A stretch of DNA of 64,000 nucleotides from Hydrogenophaga sp. (GTDB lineage Bacteria > Pseudomonadota > Gammaproteobacteria > Burkholderiales > Burkholderiaceae_C): assembly GCF_019264445.1 (NCBI RefSeq), contig NZ_JAHVAB010000079.1, forward strand, positions 28,851 through 92,850, in the 5' to 3' direction. A program made the position numbers and the translations under genes. Numbering within the stretch: the first letter of the stretch is position 1; every line of letters starts with the position of its first letter. The notes under the pieces are model-generated. The model saw only the letters and a list, made by a program, of their open reading frames with translations. It was not told the DNA's origin and searched no databases. Positions 29,025 to 39,145 of this stretch are shown here, piece by piece.

Positions 29025-29666
29025 TTACCAGCGTTTGCCCGTCTGGCGCTCGAGCATCGGCTTGATGCGCCCTGAAATGGCCTCGCGCGCCCGAAATATC
29101 CGGGAACGCACCGTACCGATGGGGCAATCGAGGGCTGTGGCAATTTCTTCATAGCTCATGCCCTCGATTTCCCGCAGGGTGATCGCCATGCGGAGCTCTT
29201 CGGGCAACGCATCCATCGCCGCGTTGACGGCTTGCGCGATTTCCTTGCTGGCCAGCACCGCTTCGGGCGTTTCGGTATCAGCCACACCAGAATTTAGTTC
29301 GCGTTCCGGCCCGGAAGTTTCATCATCGTCGCCGGATTTCATCTGCGACTGAAAAACCAGGGGGTCGCGCTTGAGCTCCATCAGCTGCTTTTTCGCAGTA
29401 TTGACCGCGATGCGGTAGAGCCAGGTGTAGAACTGTGCGTCACCCCTGAATTGAGCCAACGCACGGTATGCCCGGATGAACGTCTCCTGGGCGATATCCT
29501 GAACCAGATCGGAATCGCGCACCATCCGACCGATTAGGCGCTCAACGCGCCGCTGGTACTTGACGACCAGCATCTCGAAGGCCCGCTGCTCGCCCGCAAG
29601 CGTGCGTTGCACCAACATGACGTCGCTGTCTGGCGGTGGCGGGGCGGTGTGGTCTTCGAGAGTCAT
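29025..29666 (-). CDS. rpoE: Extracytoplasmic-function sigma factor RpoE/AlgU
   Basis: 213 residues from the ATG at 29666. Region 2 (FEMLVVKYQRRVERLIGRMV, then DIAQETFIRAYRAL and FYTWLYRIAVNTAKK) and region 4 (LREIEGMSYEEIATALDCPIGTVRSRIFRARE) are complete. It directs transcription of envelope-stress genes. It is encoded upstream of its anti-sigma factor rseA, as in other proteobacteria. No clear autoregulated GAACTT/TCTGA promoter was seen in the short upstream gap. Confidence 0.96.
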   Translation of the reverse strand: MTLEDHTAPPPPDSDVMLVQRTLAGEQRAFEMLVVKYQRRVERLIGRMVRDSDLVQDIAQETFIRAYRALAQFRGDAQFYTWLYRIAVNTAKKQLMELKRDPLVFQSQMKSGDDDETSGPERELNSGVADTETPEAVLASKEIAQAVNAAMDALPEELRMAITLREIEGMSYEEIATALDCPIGTVRSRIFRAREAISGRIKPMLERQTGKRW

Positions 29667-29709
29667 GCGCGCGGAAATATAACCGACGCAACCTGTGCCA
29701 CCGGAGCGC

Positions 29710-30168
29710 TCAAGCTCGTGCTGCCCACAGCGCACGGCGGAGCTCGGTCCAGTGCGCGGGGTCGCGGATGCGCTCCACCCAGACCCAGCGGGTGAGCGAG
29801 TCCGCATTGTGCAAGCGCAAAAGGAGGCAGACCTGTAGGTCCAGCACGAGCTCCACGCGCTCGATGGGCGCCCCCTCCGGACATGCGGCACTCAACCAAT
29901 GCCACTGGCCTGGCATCGCGGCGACGGCGCGCCTTTCGGTCGCCCGCCAGGCAATCCGACCCTGCGGCGTACGCCGCCAGCTGCCGAGCGCGAACGCCAC
30001 CCACATCAACCAGACGGCGCTCGCCATGCTCCCGGCCCATGTCGGCACGGGTGCATATATCCACCACGCTACCAGCACAAGCCCGCCCAACGCCGCGAGC
30101 GCTCCCAACAACCCAGCATATAAAGCGCAACGCCCCACCGGGAATATCACCGATGGGGCGTTGTGCAT
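29710..30168 (-). CDS. Hypothetical membrane protein, YgfX-like layout
   Basis: 152 residues. Two hydrophobic segments (about 14-36 and 43-62) are followed by a soluble part rich in Trp and Arg, ending DPAHWTELRRALWAARA. Size, topology and a C-terminal W..LRR.L element resemble the YgfX/CptA family, whose genes lie near rpoE in some gammaproteobacteria, but the match is only by layout. It sits between fabF and rpoE on the same strand. The first codons lie inside a strong hairpin. Confidence 0.6.
   Translation of the reverse strand: MHNAPSVIFPVGRCALYAGLLGALAALGGLVLVAWWIYAPVPTWAGSMASAVWLMWVAFALGSWRRTPQGRIAWRATERRAVAAMPGQWHWLSAACPEGAPIERVELVLDLQVCLLLRLHNADSLTRWVWVERIRDPAHWTELRRALWAARA
30128..30163 (-). 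terminator. Hairpin between fabF and the YgfX-like gene
   Basis: Arms of 10 bp (CAACGCCCCA / TGGGGCGTTG) with a 16-nt partly pairing loop. On the minus strand it begins 38 nt after the fabF stop and is followed by GCGCTTTATAT, a weak U-rich tract. It also covers codons 2 to about 14 of the next gene, so it may be a partial terminator, a translation-blocking structure, or both. Confidence 0.5.
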
Positions 30169-30201
30169 GGGTGCGCTTAAAGATAAAGACGGCCGGTACG
30201 T

Positions 30202-31446
30202 TCAGATGCGACGGAATACCAGCGTGCCGTTGGTACCGCCAAATCCGAAGTTGTTCTTGAGCGCCACATCCATCTTCACATCGCGTGCGACGTTGGCGCA
30301 ATAGTCCAGGTCACATTCAGGATCCTGATTGAAGATGTTGATGGTGGGTGGCACCTTCTGATGGTGCAAAGCGAGCACGGTAAACACGGACTCGATGCCG
30401 CCAGCCCCACCCAGCAGGTGCCCCGTCATCGATTTCGTCGAGCTGACCAACATCCGTTTGGCGTGGTCGCCCAACGCCGCCTTGATCGCATTGGTTTCGT
30501 TGATGTCACCCAGCGGCGTCGACGTACCGTGCGCATTCAGGTAGTCGACCTCGTCCGGATTGACGCCAGCATTGCGCAAGGCCCCGAGCATGGCCCTGCG
30601 GGGGCCATCCATGTTCGGCGCGGTCATATGGCCTGCGTCGGCACTCATGCCAAACCCGCTCAATTCCGCATAAATCTTCGCACCGCGCGCCTTGGCGTGT
30701 TCGTACTCTTCAAGCACCATGACGCCAGCACCCTCGCCCAGCACGAACCCATCACGGTCCTTGTCCCAGGGTCGGGAGGCGGTTTTCGGGTCCTCATTGC
30801 GGGTGGACAGCGCGCGCATTGCAGCGAAGCCGCCGATCCCCAAGGGCGAAACCGTGGCCTCGGAGCCGCCCGCAATCATCACGTCGGCGTCGCCATATTC
30901 GATCATGCGCCCGGCCTCGCCAATGCAATGCAGGCCAGTGGTACAAGCTGTGACGATGGCAATGTTCGGGCCTTTAAACCCGAACTTCATCGACACGTGA
31001 CCAGAGATCATGTTGATGATCGAGGCGGGCACGAAGAAAGGCGTGATCCTGCGAGGGCCCCGATTGGTCAGCTCGGCGTGTGTCTCCTCGATCAGAGGCA
31101 GACCACCGATACCGGAACCAATCACACAGCCTATACGGGTAGCCTGCTCATCGCCAAGCTGGTCGCCAGTTGGCAAGCCAGCGTCGGCCACAGCCTGCAT
31201 GGACGCAGCGACTCCATAGTGAATGAAAGTGTCCATCGTCCGCGCTTCCTTCGCGGTGATGTACTCGTCCAGGTTGAACCCCTTGACCTCTCCTGCAAAC
31301 TTGCAGGCGAAGTTCGACGCATCGAACTTTGTGATGAAGTCGATGCCGGATTGCCCAGCCAGGAGGTTGGCCCAGGAGTCGGCCACCGTGTTGCCCACGG
31401 GGCTGATACAACCCAGGCCGGTCACGACGACGCGGCGACGGCTCAT
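30202..31446 (-). CDS. fabF: 3-oxoacyl-[acyl-carrier-protein] synthase II
   Basis: 414 residues. It begins [19 protein letters not shown]; the nucleophile is Cys168 in VTACTTGLH, and the two active-site His are in [11 protein letters not shown] and [10 protein letters not shown]. It elongates acyl-ACP with malonyl-ACP. It is the last fab gene of the plsX-fabH-fabD-fabG-acpP-fabF block, 7 bp after acpP. Confidence 0.98.
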   Translation of the reverse strand: MSRRRVVVTGLGCISPVGNTVADSWANLLAGQSGIDFITKFDASNFACKFAGEVKGFNLDEYITAKEARTMDTFIHYGVAASMQAVADAGLPTGDQLGDEQATRIGCVIGSGIGGLPLIEETHAELTNRGPRRITPFFVPASIINMISGHVSMKFGFKGPNIAIVTACTTGLHCIGEAGRMIEYGDADVMIAGGSEATVSPLGIGGFAAMRALSTRNEDPKTASRPWDKDRDGFVLGEGAGVMVLEEYEHAKARGAKIYAELSGFGMSADAGHMTAPNMDGPRRAMLGALRNAGVNPDEVDYLNAHGTSTPLGDINETNAIKAALGDHAKRMLVSSTKSMTGHLLGGAGGIESVFTVLALHHQKVPPTINIFNQDPECDLDYCANVARDVKMDVALKNNFGFGGTNGTLVFRRI

Positions 31447-31453
31447 CTGTGCT

Positions 31454-32574
<1,121 letters not shown>

Positions 32575-32588
32575 GGGGTACTCCAGCT

Positions 32589-33539
32589 TCAGGCAAGCAA
32601 GGCCTGGACCTCAGCCAATGTGGCGGGATCAAAGAGGGCGGCACTGGTCAGCGTGGGATCGATGCGCTTGATCATCGATGCGAGCACCTTGCGAGGGCCG
32701 CACTCGACCACGATATCCACGCCACTCGCCTTGATGGCACCGACACATTCGACCCAACGCACGGGCCCAAAGGCCTGCCGATAGAGCGCATCACGAATAC
32801 GATCAGTATCGGATTCCGCAACGACATCAATATTGTTCAGCACCGGTATCTGCGGTGTCGCGAAGGCCGTGGCCGTGAGCTTTTCTTTCAGCTTTTCCGC
32901 TGCTGGCTTCATCAGACTGGAGTGAAAGGGTGCCGACACAGGCAAGGGCAGCGTGCGCTTGGCGCCCTGACCCTTGAGGACTTCACACGCCTTCTCCACA
33001 GCAGCCTTGCTGCCGGCAATCACAGTCTGCATCGGGTCGTTGTAGTTGACGGCTTCAACCACCTCGATGCTGCCGGGCCCGAAGCTCGCCTGAGCTTCAC
33101 GACAACCCGCCACCACCGCATCCGCGCTCAGCCCCAGCACGGCAGCCATTGCACCCGCACCCGCTGGAACGGCATCCTGCATGGCCTGCGCACGGAAACG
33201 CACCAAGGGAGCAGCCTGCGCGAGCGTGAGCACACCCGAGGCCACCAAAGCGGCGTACTCGCCCAAAGAATGCCCTGCCATCACGGAAGGTACCGCGCCT
33301 CCTTCAGCACGCCAGACGCGCCAGGCGGCGATACCGGCAATCAGCATCACAGGCTGTGTATTGACCGTCATGGCCAACACGTCTGCGGGGCCTTCTTGAA
33401 TCAGGCGGCCCACATCTTCGCCCAAGGCCTCCGAAGCCTCAGCCAAGGTGTCTCGCACCGCTGGGTGTTCGCCCCAGGCGTCCAGCATGCCCACGGCCTG
33501 TGAACCCTGGCCGGGGAATACAAAAGCAAAATTTTTCAT
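32589..33539 (-). CDS. fabD: Malonyl-CoA:ACP transacylase
   Basis: 316 residues. It begins MKNFAFVFPGQGSQAVGM; the nucleophile is Ser91 in GHSLGEY and the catalytic His is in PVSAPFHSSLM. It loads malonyl groups onto ACP. It lies 33 bp downstream of fabH. Confidence 0.98.
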   Translation of the reverse strand: MKNFAFVFPGQGSQAVGMLDAWGEHPAVRDTLAEASEALGEDVGRLIQEGPADVLAMTVNTQPVMLIAGIAAWRVWRAEGGAVPSVMAGHSLGEYAALVASGVLTLAQAAPLVRFRAQAMQDAVPAGAGAMAAVLGLSADAVVAGCREAQASFGPGSIEVVEAVNYNDPMQTVIAGSKAAVEKACEVLKGQGAKRTLPLPVSAPFHSSLMKPAAEKLKEKLTATAFATPQIPVLNNIDVVAESDTDRIRDALYRQAFGPVRWVECVGAIKASGVDIVVECGPRKVLASMIKRIDPTLTSAALFDPATLAEVQALLA

Positions 33540-33572
33540 GGCGTAATCAAAACGAGAGAGAGGTGCGCTTGG

Positions 33573-34550
33573 TCAGAAATCGAGCAACACAGAGCCCCAA
33601 GTGAAGCCTCCACCGACACCTTCCAGCATGACGGTGTCCCCTTTTTTGACCCGGCCAAGGCGCACTGCATGGTCGAGTGCCAGGGGAATCGAGGCGGCCG
33701 AGGTGTTGCCGTGCTGATCCACGGTCACAACCACTTTGTCCAGCGGCAGCTTGAGCTTGCGAGCCGTGCTGTGCATGATGCGGATGTTGGCCTGATGCGG
33801 GATCAACCAGTCAATATCTTGCGTGGTTTTCCCCGCCTTGGCGAGCGTGGCACGCGCGGTGTCTTCCAGCACACCGACGGCCAGCTTGAACACGGCCTGG
33901 CCGTCCATCTTGAGCAACGGGTCGCCGAGAATCTGCCCGCCGGACACGTGCCCGGGCACACACAGAATGCCCGTATGCTTGCCATCGGCATGAATATCCG
34001 TCGCGAGGATGCCAGGCACATCTGAGGACTCGAGCACCACCGCGCCAGCACCGTCTCCAAACAAGACACAGGTCGTGCGATCGTTGAAATCCAGCAAACG
34101 GCTGAAAATCTCACTGCCCACCACCAAGGCTTTGTTCGCTGTGCCAGAACGGATCAACGAATCGGCAACCGTCAGGGCATAAATGAAACCACTGCAAACG
34201 GCCTGGACGTCAAACACCGGACAACCTGCAATCCCCAGCTTGTGCTGAAGGATGGCCGCGGTAGACGGAAACACCATGTCTGGCGTGGACGTGGCCACAA
34301 TAATCAAATCGATCTCTGAAGGCTCAACGCCTGCCGCAGTCATTGCCCGCTGAGAGGCTTCGACCGCCAGGTCGCTGGCGTAAACGCCCTCAGCCACGAA
34401 ATGGCGTGCGCGTATGCCTGTGCGCTCGACGATCCACTCGTCGCTGGTGTCCACGCCACGCGGCGCCAGCATTGCGACCATGTCGGCGTTCGTCAACCTC
34501 TGGGGCGGCAGGGTGCTGCCGGTGCCTGTGATGCGGGCGTAGCGTGTCAT
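33573..34550 (-). CDS. fabH: 3-oxoacyl-[acyl-carrier-protein] synthase III
   Basis: 325 residues. The catalytic set is Cys119 (DVQAVCSGF), a His in [10 protein letters not shown] and an Asn in [14 protein letters not shown]. It starts fatty acid synthesis from acetyl-CoA and malonyl-ACP. It lies 19 bp after plsX in the conserved plsX-fabHDG order. Confidence 0.98.
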   Translation of the reverse strand: MTRYARITGTGSTLPPQRLTNADMVAMLAPRGVDTSDEWIVERTGIRARHFVAEGVYASDLAVEASQRAMTAAGVEPSEIDLIIVATSTPDMVFPSTAAILQHKLGIAGCPVFDVQAVCSGFIYALTVADSLIRSGTANKALVVGSEIFSRLLDFNDRTTCVLFGDGAGAVVLESSDVPGILATDIHADGKHTGILCVPGHVSGGQILGDPLLKMDGQAVFKLAVGVLEDTARATLAKAGKTTQDIDWLIPHQANIRIMHSTARKLKLPLDKVVVTVDQHGNTSAASIPLALDHAVRLGRVKKGDTVMLEGVGGGFTWGSVLLDF

Positions 34551-34569
34551 GCAGACGGGTCGGGAAGAT

Positions 34570-35631
34570 TCAGAGCGTTGGGATGCTTTTCAACTCGCTC
34601 GGCAAAGCATCGGGCGAGATCAGCGGCTTTGCGTGGGCGATACGCTCTCGAACATTGTTGAGCAGTTGATTGTGGGCCGCATCATAAGCCCGGGCCAGCG
34701 CCTGTTCAAAAGCGAACGCGTCGGCGGATCCATGGCTCTTGAAGACCAGACCTTGCAGACCCAGCAAGGCCGCACCGTTATACCGCCGGTGATCTACCCG
34801 ATTTTTGAACGACTTTAGGACCGGATAAGCGATGATTGCACTCAATTTCCGGAACAAGCTCTTCGAGAACTCCTCACGGATGAAGCCACTGATCATGGAT
34901 GCCAGGCCTTCACTTGCCTTCAACGCCACGTTGCCGACAAAGCCGTCGCACACCACGATGTCGGTCGTACCCTTGAAGATATCGTCACCCTCGACATTCC
35001 CAAAAAAATTCAAATCGCCGGTGTTGGCCGCATTTCGCAACAATACGCCCGCTTTTTTGATGACTTCACTGCCTTTGATCACCTCTTCGCCCACATTCAG
35101 CAGGCCCACGCTGGGCTCCGGCCGACCGGTGGCCGCCGCCACCAGCGCCGAGCCCATGACGGCAAACTGAAGAAGGTGCTCTGCGGAGCAATCGACATTG
35201 GCCCCAAGGTCCAGCACGGTGGTCGCCGTACCGCGGGCATTGGGCATCTGTGTGGCAATTGCAGGCCGGTCAATGCCATCCATGGTTTTCAGGACATACC
35301 GGGCAATCGCCATGAGCGCACCCGTATTGCCTGCAGACACGGCCGCCTGAGCCGCCCCGTCTTTCACTTGATTGATGGCAACGCGCATCGACGAATCTTT
35401 TTTTCGCCGCAATGCCACCTCCACAGGGTCATCCATGGTCACCAACTCGCTTGCGGGCACAACACTGCAGCGAACGTTGTTGAGCAACTGCGGCCAGGCT
35501 CGAAAAACGTCTGCCTTGCCCACGAGGAGCACTTGGGCCTGAGGGTGACTGGCGAGGAAAGCCGCACAAGCCGGCAGGGTGACCGCAGGCCCGACATCGC
35601 CCCCCATGCAATCCACTGCGATGGTGATCAT
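34570..35631 (-). CDS. plsX: Phosphate acyltransferase PlsX
   Basis: 353 residues from the ATG at 35631 ([15 protein letters not shown]), the conserved N-terminus; nine extra upstream codons are possible but lack conservation. It makes acyl phosphate from acyl-ACP, linking fatty acid to phospholipid synthesis. Further motifs are [13 protein letters not shown] and [13 protein letters not shown]. It follows rpmF, with a terminator-like hairpin in between. Confidence 0.97.
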   Translation of the reverse strand: MITIAVDCMGGDVGPAVTLPACAAFLASHPQAQVLLVGKADVFRAWPQLLNNVRCSVVPASELVTMDDPVEVALRRKKDSSMRVAINQVKDGAAQAAVSAGNTGALMAIARYVLKTMDGIDRPAIATQMPNARGTATTVLDLGANVDCSAEHLLQFAVMGSALVAAATGRPEPSVGLLNVGEEVIKGSEVIKKAGVLLRNAANTGDLNFFGNVEGDDIFKGTTDIVVCDGFVGNVALKASEGLASMISGFIREEFSKSLFRKLSAIIAYPVLKSFKNRVDHRRYNGAALLGLQGLVFKSHGSADAFAFEQALARAYDAAHNQLLNNVRERIAHAKPLISPDALPSELKSIPTL

Positions 35632-35672
35632 GACAACACCCCGGATCGGACGCAGCACGCGCCCCGAGAATG

Positions 35673-35699
35673 AAAAAAGCCCGCATTTGGCATGCGGGC
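35673..35699 (-). terminator. Intrinsic terminator between rpmF and plsX
   Basis: Stem GCCCGCA / TGCGGGC with a 7-nt loop, followed on the minus strand by six U residues (35678-35673). It lies 42 bp before the plsX start. It would end part of the yceD-rpmF transcripts and so set L32 output above plsX-fab output. Confidence 0.8.
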
Positions 35700-35765
35700 C
35701 TGTGACTTCATTGCCAGCCTGACCCCGTTCGCGACACCGCGGCGAGGCCAGTGGCAGCCCGTCAT

Positions 35766-35948
35766 TTAGGCTTCAGACTTGTTTTTCAGCACCTGGCGGC
35801 CACGGTAGAAGCCGTTGGGGCTGATGTGGTGGCGCAGATGGGTTTCACCAGTGGTCGGCTCCACGGCAATACCGGGAACGTTCAGTGCATTGTGCGAGCG
35901 GTGCATGCCGCGCTTGGAGGGGGACTTTTTGTTTTGCTGAACAGCCAT
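35766..35948 (-). CDS. rpmF: 50S ribosomal protein L32
   Basis: 60 residues, basic, beginning [22 protein letters not shown] and ending [14 protein letters not shown]. The zinc-binding Cys residues of some L32 forms are absent (His/Thr in their place, TGETHLRHH), so this is a Cys-less form, as is common in proteobacteria. AGGAGCCC precedes the start. Confidence 0.98.
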   Translation of the reverse strand: MAVQQNKKSPSKRGMHRSHNALNVPGIAVEPTTGETHLRHHISPNGFYRGRQVLKNKSEA

Positions 35949-36108
35949 GGTGGGCTCCTGAAATCGGTAAGGTCAAACGGGGTGGCACAAACGGAGCGCC
36001 ATTGTTGCCCCGTTCAACCGGTTGAGCGCCTGACCCGTCACGTCAACGTGCGAATGGATGCCAGCGCAAAGCCAAGGATTATAGCCCGAAGCCGCCGCCT
36101 CGCCAAAG

Positions 36109-36672
36109 TCACTTTTTCAGGCGCGCGAGATCGGCAAAAGGATTCTTGCGCGCAGCCGGGGCCTCATCGGATTCAGCAGAAAAGTCTTCTGATTGAAGCT
36201 TCACCGGCTGCGGGCAGTTCTCGTGCATGGGAACCAGCGGCAACTCCATGAGGAGTTCGTCTTCGAGCACATCGTGCAAGTTCGGCCGCGGCTCCAGCGC
36301 CAACAGGTCTTCTTCGCATTCATCGTCCTCAGCCGCAGCCGTTGCCTCGTCGGCTACAAAACGGTACCAACGGTCGACCGCCAACGGCGTATGAACAGGC
36401 CCCAGGCATCGCTGGCACGTCAAAGGGACAACCGTCGTCGCCTCCAGATGCAGCCAAACCGACGGTGCGCCACCGCTGTCAGCGGGCCTCATTTCACCGC
36501 GTGCCTGCCAGGTGACGCTGGAATGCGGCTCGGCGTCGTCGCTTGTCACGTCTGCATACAGACGCTCAAACTGAGGCAATTCTTCAGTGGCCGTCAAGCT
36601 GGCGCCTGCCTGGGCGAAAGCTCTGGCGTCGAGACGCTGCGGATTCCAGGCAGACTTTGAGGTGGATTTCAT
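36109..36672 (-). CDS. yceD: 23S rRNA accumulation protein YceD (DUF177)
   Basis: 187 residues. The DUF177 core is visible, with VVPLTCQRCLGPVHTPL near residue 85 (the conserved C..C pair), an acidic stretch, and DVLEDELLMELPLVPMHENC near residue 140. In E. coli the protein supports 23S rRNA accumulation. It lies upstream of rpmF, the universal yceD-rpmF pairing, with a longer than usual gap of 160 bp. It is divergent from maf, 36 bp away. Confidence 0.93.
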   Translation of the reverse strand: MKSTSKSAWNPQRLDARAFAQAGASLTATEELPQFERLYADVTSDDAEPHSSVTWQARGEMRPADSGGAPSVWLHLEATTVVPLTCQRCLGPVHTPLAVDRWYRFVADEATAAAEDDECEEDLLALEPRPNLHDVLEDELLMELPLVPMHENCPQPVKLQSEDFSAESDEAPAARKNPFADLARLKK

Positions 36673-36708
36673 CCGGGCAGTGTAAAAGAATGCGGGGAGA
36701 ATACCGGC

Positions 36709-37320
36709 ATGAACGATGCTCCAGACATGCCCGCCACCGCCTCACGAGCCCTCATTCTGGGCTCGACGTCACGCTACCGCCATGAGCTGCTCTCCAGACT
36801 GCGGCTTCCCTTTGATGCGGTGGCACCACGCGTCGATGAAACCCCAAATCCGGGCGAGCAGCCGGCGGAACTCGCACGGAGACTGGCTTTGGAGAAGGCA
36901 CGCGATGTGGCTCAACGGCACCCTCAAGCGGTCGTCATTGGCAGCGACCAGGTCGCGGACCTGAACGGTCAGCCACTTGGCAAACCTGGAACGCACGAAC
37001 GTGCGGTCGAACAGTTGCGCCGTATGCGCGGCCAGACCGTGGTGTTTCAGACCGCATTGGCCGTGGTCTGCGAGGCGACGGGGTTCGAGCAATGCGATAT
37101 GGCGGCGGTCAGCGTGGTGTTTCGCGACCTGAGCGACCGTGAGATCGAGCACTACCTGCGCACGGAACAACCCTATGACTGCGCAGGCAGCGCCAAGAGC
37201 GAGGGTCTGGGCATCGCGCTGCTGGAGCGCATTGACAACGACGATCCTACGGCCTTGGTGGGACTGCCTCTTATCCGGACCTGCCGCCTGATTCGAGCAG
37301 CTGGGGTGGAGATTCTGTGA
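36709..37320 (+). CDS. Maf-like nucleoside triphosphate pyrophosphatase (YceF type)
   Basis: 203 residues from the ATG at 36709 (an internal ATG at residue 7 is possible). The Maf fold signature ALILGSTSRYRHELLSRL is followed by VDETPNPGEQPAELARRLALEKA and VIGSDQVADLNGQPLGKPG. The yceD-rpmF neighbourhood fits the YceF subgroup, which prefers 7-methyl-GTP. It presumably cleans modified nucleotides. Its stop overlaps the next gene's GTG. Confidence 0.9.
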   Translation: MNDAPDMPATASRALILGSTSRYRHELLSRLRLPFDAVAPRVDETPNPGEQPAELARRLALEKARDVAQRHPQAVVIGSDQVADLNGQPLGKPGTHERAVEQLRRMRGQTVVFQTALAVVCEATGFEQCDMAAVSVVFRDLSDREIEHYLRTEQPYDCAGSAKSEGLGIALLERIDNDDPTALVGLPLIRTCRLIRAAGVEIL

Positions 37321-38117
37321 CGATGCACCCTGCCGCGCGCGGCACGCTTTATCTCGTACCGACGCCGCTGGACTTCGGCATCAAACAGGACGTGCCAGCC
37401 TCTGCGGGTGAATGGCTACCAGCAGAAACATGGATGACGGCAAGCCGTATCACCCACTGGATCACAGAAAACGCCAAGAGCACCCGTGCATTCCTCAAGC
37501 GTATCGACGCCGTGCATCCACTGGCCGCGCCACTGCAGGCGCAGCATGTGGTGGAACTGCCCAAGGCAGCGCACAAAAAAGGCGATCACGTCCCACATGC
37601 GGATGTGGATGCACAGGCCCGAGAACTGCTCTCACCTGCTGAGCTCGGGCACGACATGGGGTTGGTCAGTGAGGCAGGCATGCCAGCCATAGCGGATCCG
37701 GGCAGCTCCATTGTTCGCGCCGCACACACGCTGGGGGTGCGCGTGGTGCCGCTCACGGGCCCCATTTCGCTGATGCTGGCACTCGCGGCCAGCGGCCTGA
37801 ACGGACAGAGCTTCGCCTTCGTCGGGTACGTGCCCCAAGACACGCTTGAGCGCGCCCAAAGGCTCAAAGAGCTTGAATCCCTCGCACTGAAAACCGGTCA
37901 GACGCAAATCGTCATTGAGACGCCGTACCGCAACGCCGCGCTGCTTCAAGGCATGCTCCAAACCTTGCACCCGCACACGCGCCTGGCGGTGTGCGGCGCA
38001 CTCACGCTGCCTCAGCAGGTCTGCCGCAGTGCGCTCGTCAACGACTGGAAACGAGACCCACGTCTGGCGGCCAGCCTGCCGCTCGAAGCCCCTTGCGTTT
38101 TCCTGCTGGGACGCTGA
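37317..38117 (+). CDS. SAM-dependent methylase, tetrapyrrole/RsmI-like fold
   Basis: 266 residues from the GTG at 37317 overlapping the maf stop; an ATG at 37323 is equally possible. Motifs of the RsmI/tetrapyrrole methylase fold are present: TLYLVPTPL at the start, GLVSEAGMPAIADPGSSIVRAA, then VPLTGPISLMLALAASGL. Compared with RsmI, a 40-50 residue N-terminal part is divergent. RsmI methylates 16S rRNA C1402; whether this paralog does the same is not clear. Confidence 0.8.
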   Translation: MTMHPAARGTLYLVPTPLDFGIKQDVPASAGEWLPAETWMTASRITHWITENAKSTRAFLKRIDAVHPLAAPLQAQHVVELPKAAHKKGDHVPHADVDAQARELLSPAELGHDMGLVSEAGMPAIADPGSSIVRAAHTLGVRVVPLTGPISLMLALAASGLNGQSFAFVGYVPQDTLERAQRLKELESLALKTGQTQIVIETPYRNAALLQGMLQTLHPHTRLAVCGALTLPQQVCRSALVNDWKRDPRLAASLPLEAPCVFLLGR

Positions 38118-38127
38118 GTCCGCGCGC

Positions 38128-39012
38128 TCAGACCGCCAGACGCTTGAGGTGCGCACGCACCGAGCCGCTGAGCTCCGCGTTGGCCAATGCAAGATCGATC
38201 GTGGCTTCCAGAAAGCCTTCCTTGCTGCCACAGTCGTAGCGCTTGCCGTCGTAGCGGAAGGCCTGCACTTTCTCCGTACCGATCAAGTCCGCAATGCCAT
38301 CGGTGAGCTGGATTTCGCCGCCGGCGCCACGCGGTTGACGGCGAATACTTTCGAAGACGCCCGGCGTGAGGATGTAGCGCCCCGCCACCGCGAGGGTCGA
38401 CGGAGCCACTTCAGGGGCCGGCTTCTCGACCATCGCAAACACCTCAGCAAGTGCCTGGTTGGCGCCATGGACGTCCACCACACCATACCTGCGCGTCTCG
38501 GCACGCGGCACGTCCTGCACGGCGAGCACAGTGCCCGGGCTGGACTCATAAGCCTGCACCATCTGCTGCAGCACGGTCGGCCCACCTTGTCCCTGGTCCT
38601 TGCCCATCATCAGGTCGTCTGCCAGCAGCACGGCAAAAGGCTCATTGCCGACCAGGCGTTCGGCACACAGCACGGCATGACCCAAGCCCAACGCGCGTGG
38701 CTGACGCACGTACACGCAGTCCATGTCTTCGGGCTTGATGGAGTGCACCAACTCGAGCAGCGCTGATTTACCGGCCGCTTCCAGCTCCATCTCGAGTTCG
38801 TAAGCGGTGTCGAAGTGATCTTCGATCGAGCGCTTGTGGCGGCCCGTGACGAAGATCATTTCGCGGATACCAGCCGCGTAAGCTTCCTCCACGGCGTATT
38901 GCATGAGCGGTTTGTCGACCACCGGCAGCATTTCCTTCGGGATGGCTTTGGTGGCTGGGAGGAAGCGGGTACCCAGGCCACCCACAGGAAATACGGCTTT
39001 TCGGATTGTCAT
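38128..39012 (-). CDS. galU: UTP--glucose-1-phosphate uridylyltransferase
   Basis: 294 residues. The nucleotidyltransferase signature [19 protein letters not shown] begins near residue 8 and is followed by [13 protein letters not shown]. It makes UDP-glucose for LPS, exopolysaccharide and trehalose routes. It is convergent with the methylase gene (10-bp gap) and divergent from manC (133-bp gap). Confidence 0.97.
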   Translation of the reverse strand: MTIRKAVFPVGGLGTRFLPATKAIPKEMLPVVDKPLMQYAVEEAYAAGIREMIFVTGRHKRSIEDHFDTAYELEMELEAAGKSALLELVHSIKPEDMDCVYVRQPRALGLGHAVLCAERLVGNEPFAVLLADDLMMGKDQGQGGPTVLQQMVQAYESSPGTVLAVQDVPRAETRRYGVVDVHGANQALAEVFAMVEKPAPEVAPSTLAVAGRYILTPGVFESIRRQPRGAGGEIQLTDGIADLIGTEKVQAFRYDGKRYDCGSKEGFLEATIDLALANAELSGSVRAHLKRLAV

Positions 39013-39145
39013 GTTGGCTTGCGCTCGCGCGTTCGTGAAGAAAGACGCAACATATTAAACGCCAACGTGCCGGCGTCCATCGAAAGGCTACACTGCAGCG
39101 GATTGAAGGCGGGGCGAAGCCCCAAATACTCCACATCCAACGCGC

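Noticed and set aside
29667..29720. RpoE-type autoregulatory promoter in front of rpoE
   Set aside because: A GAGCTT element is present but no TCTGA-like -10 occurs at 16-17 bp spacing.
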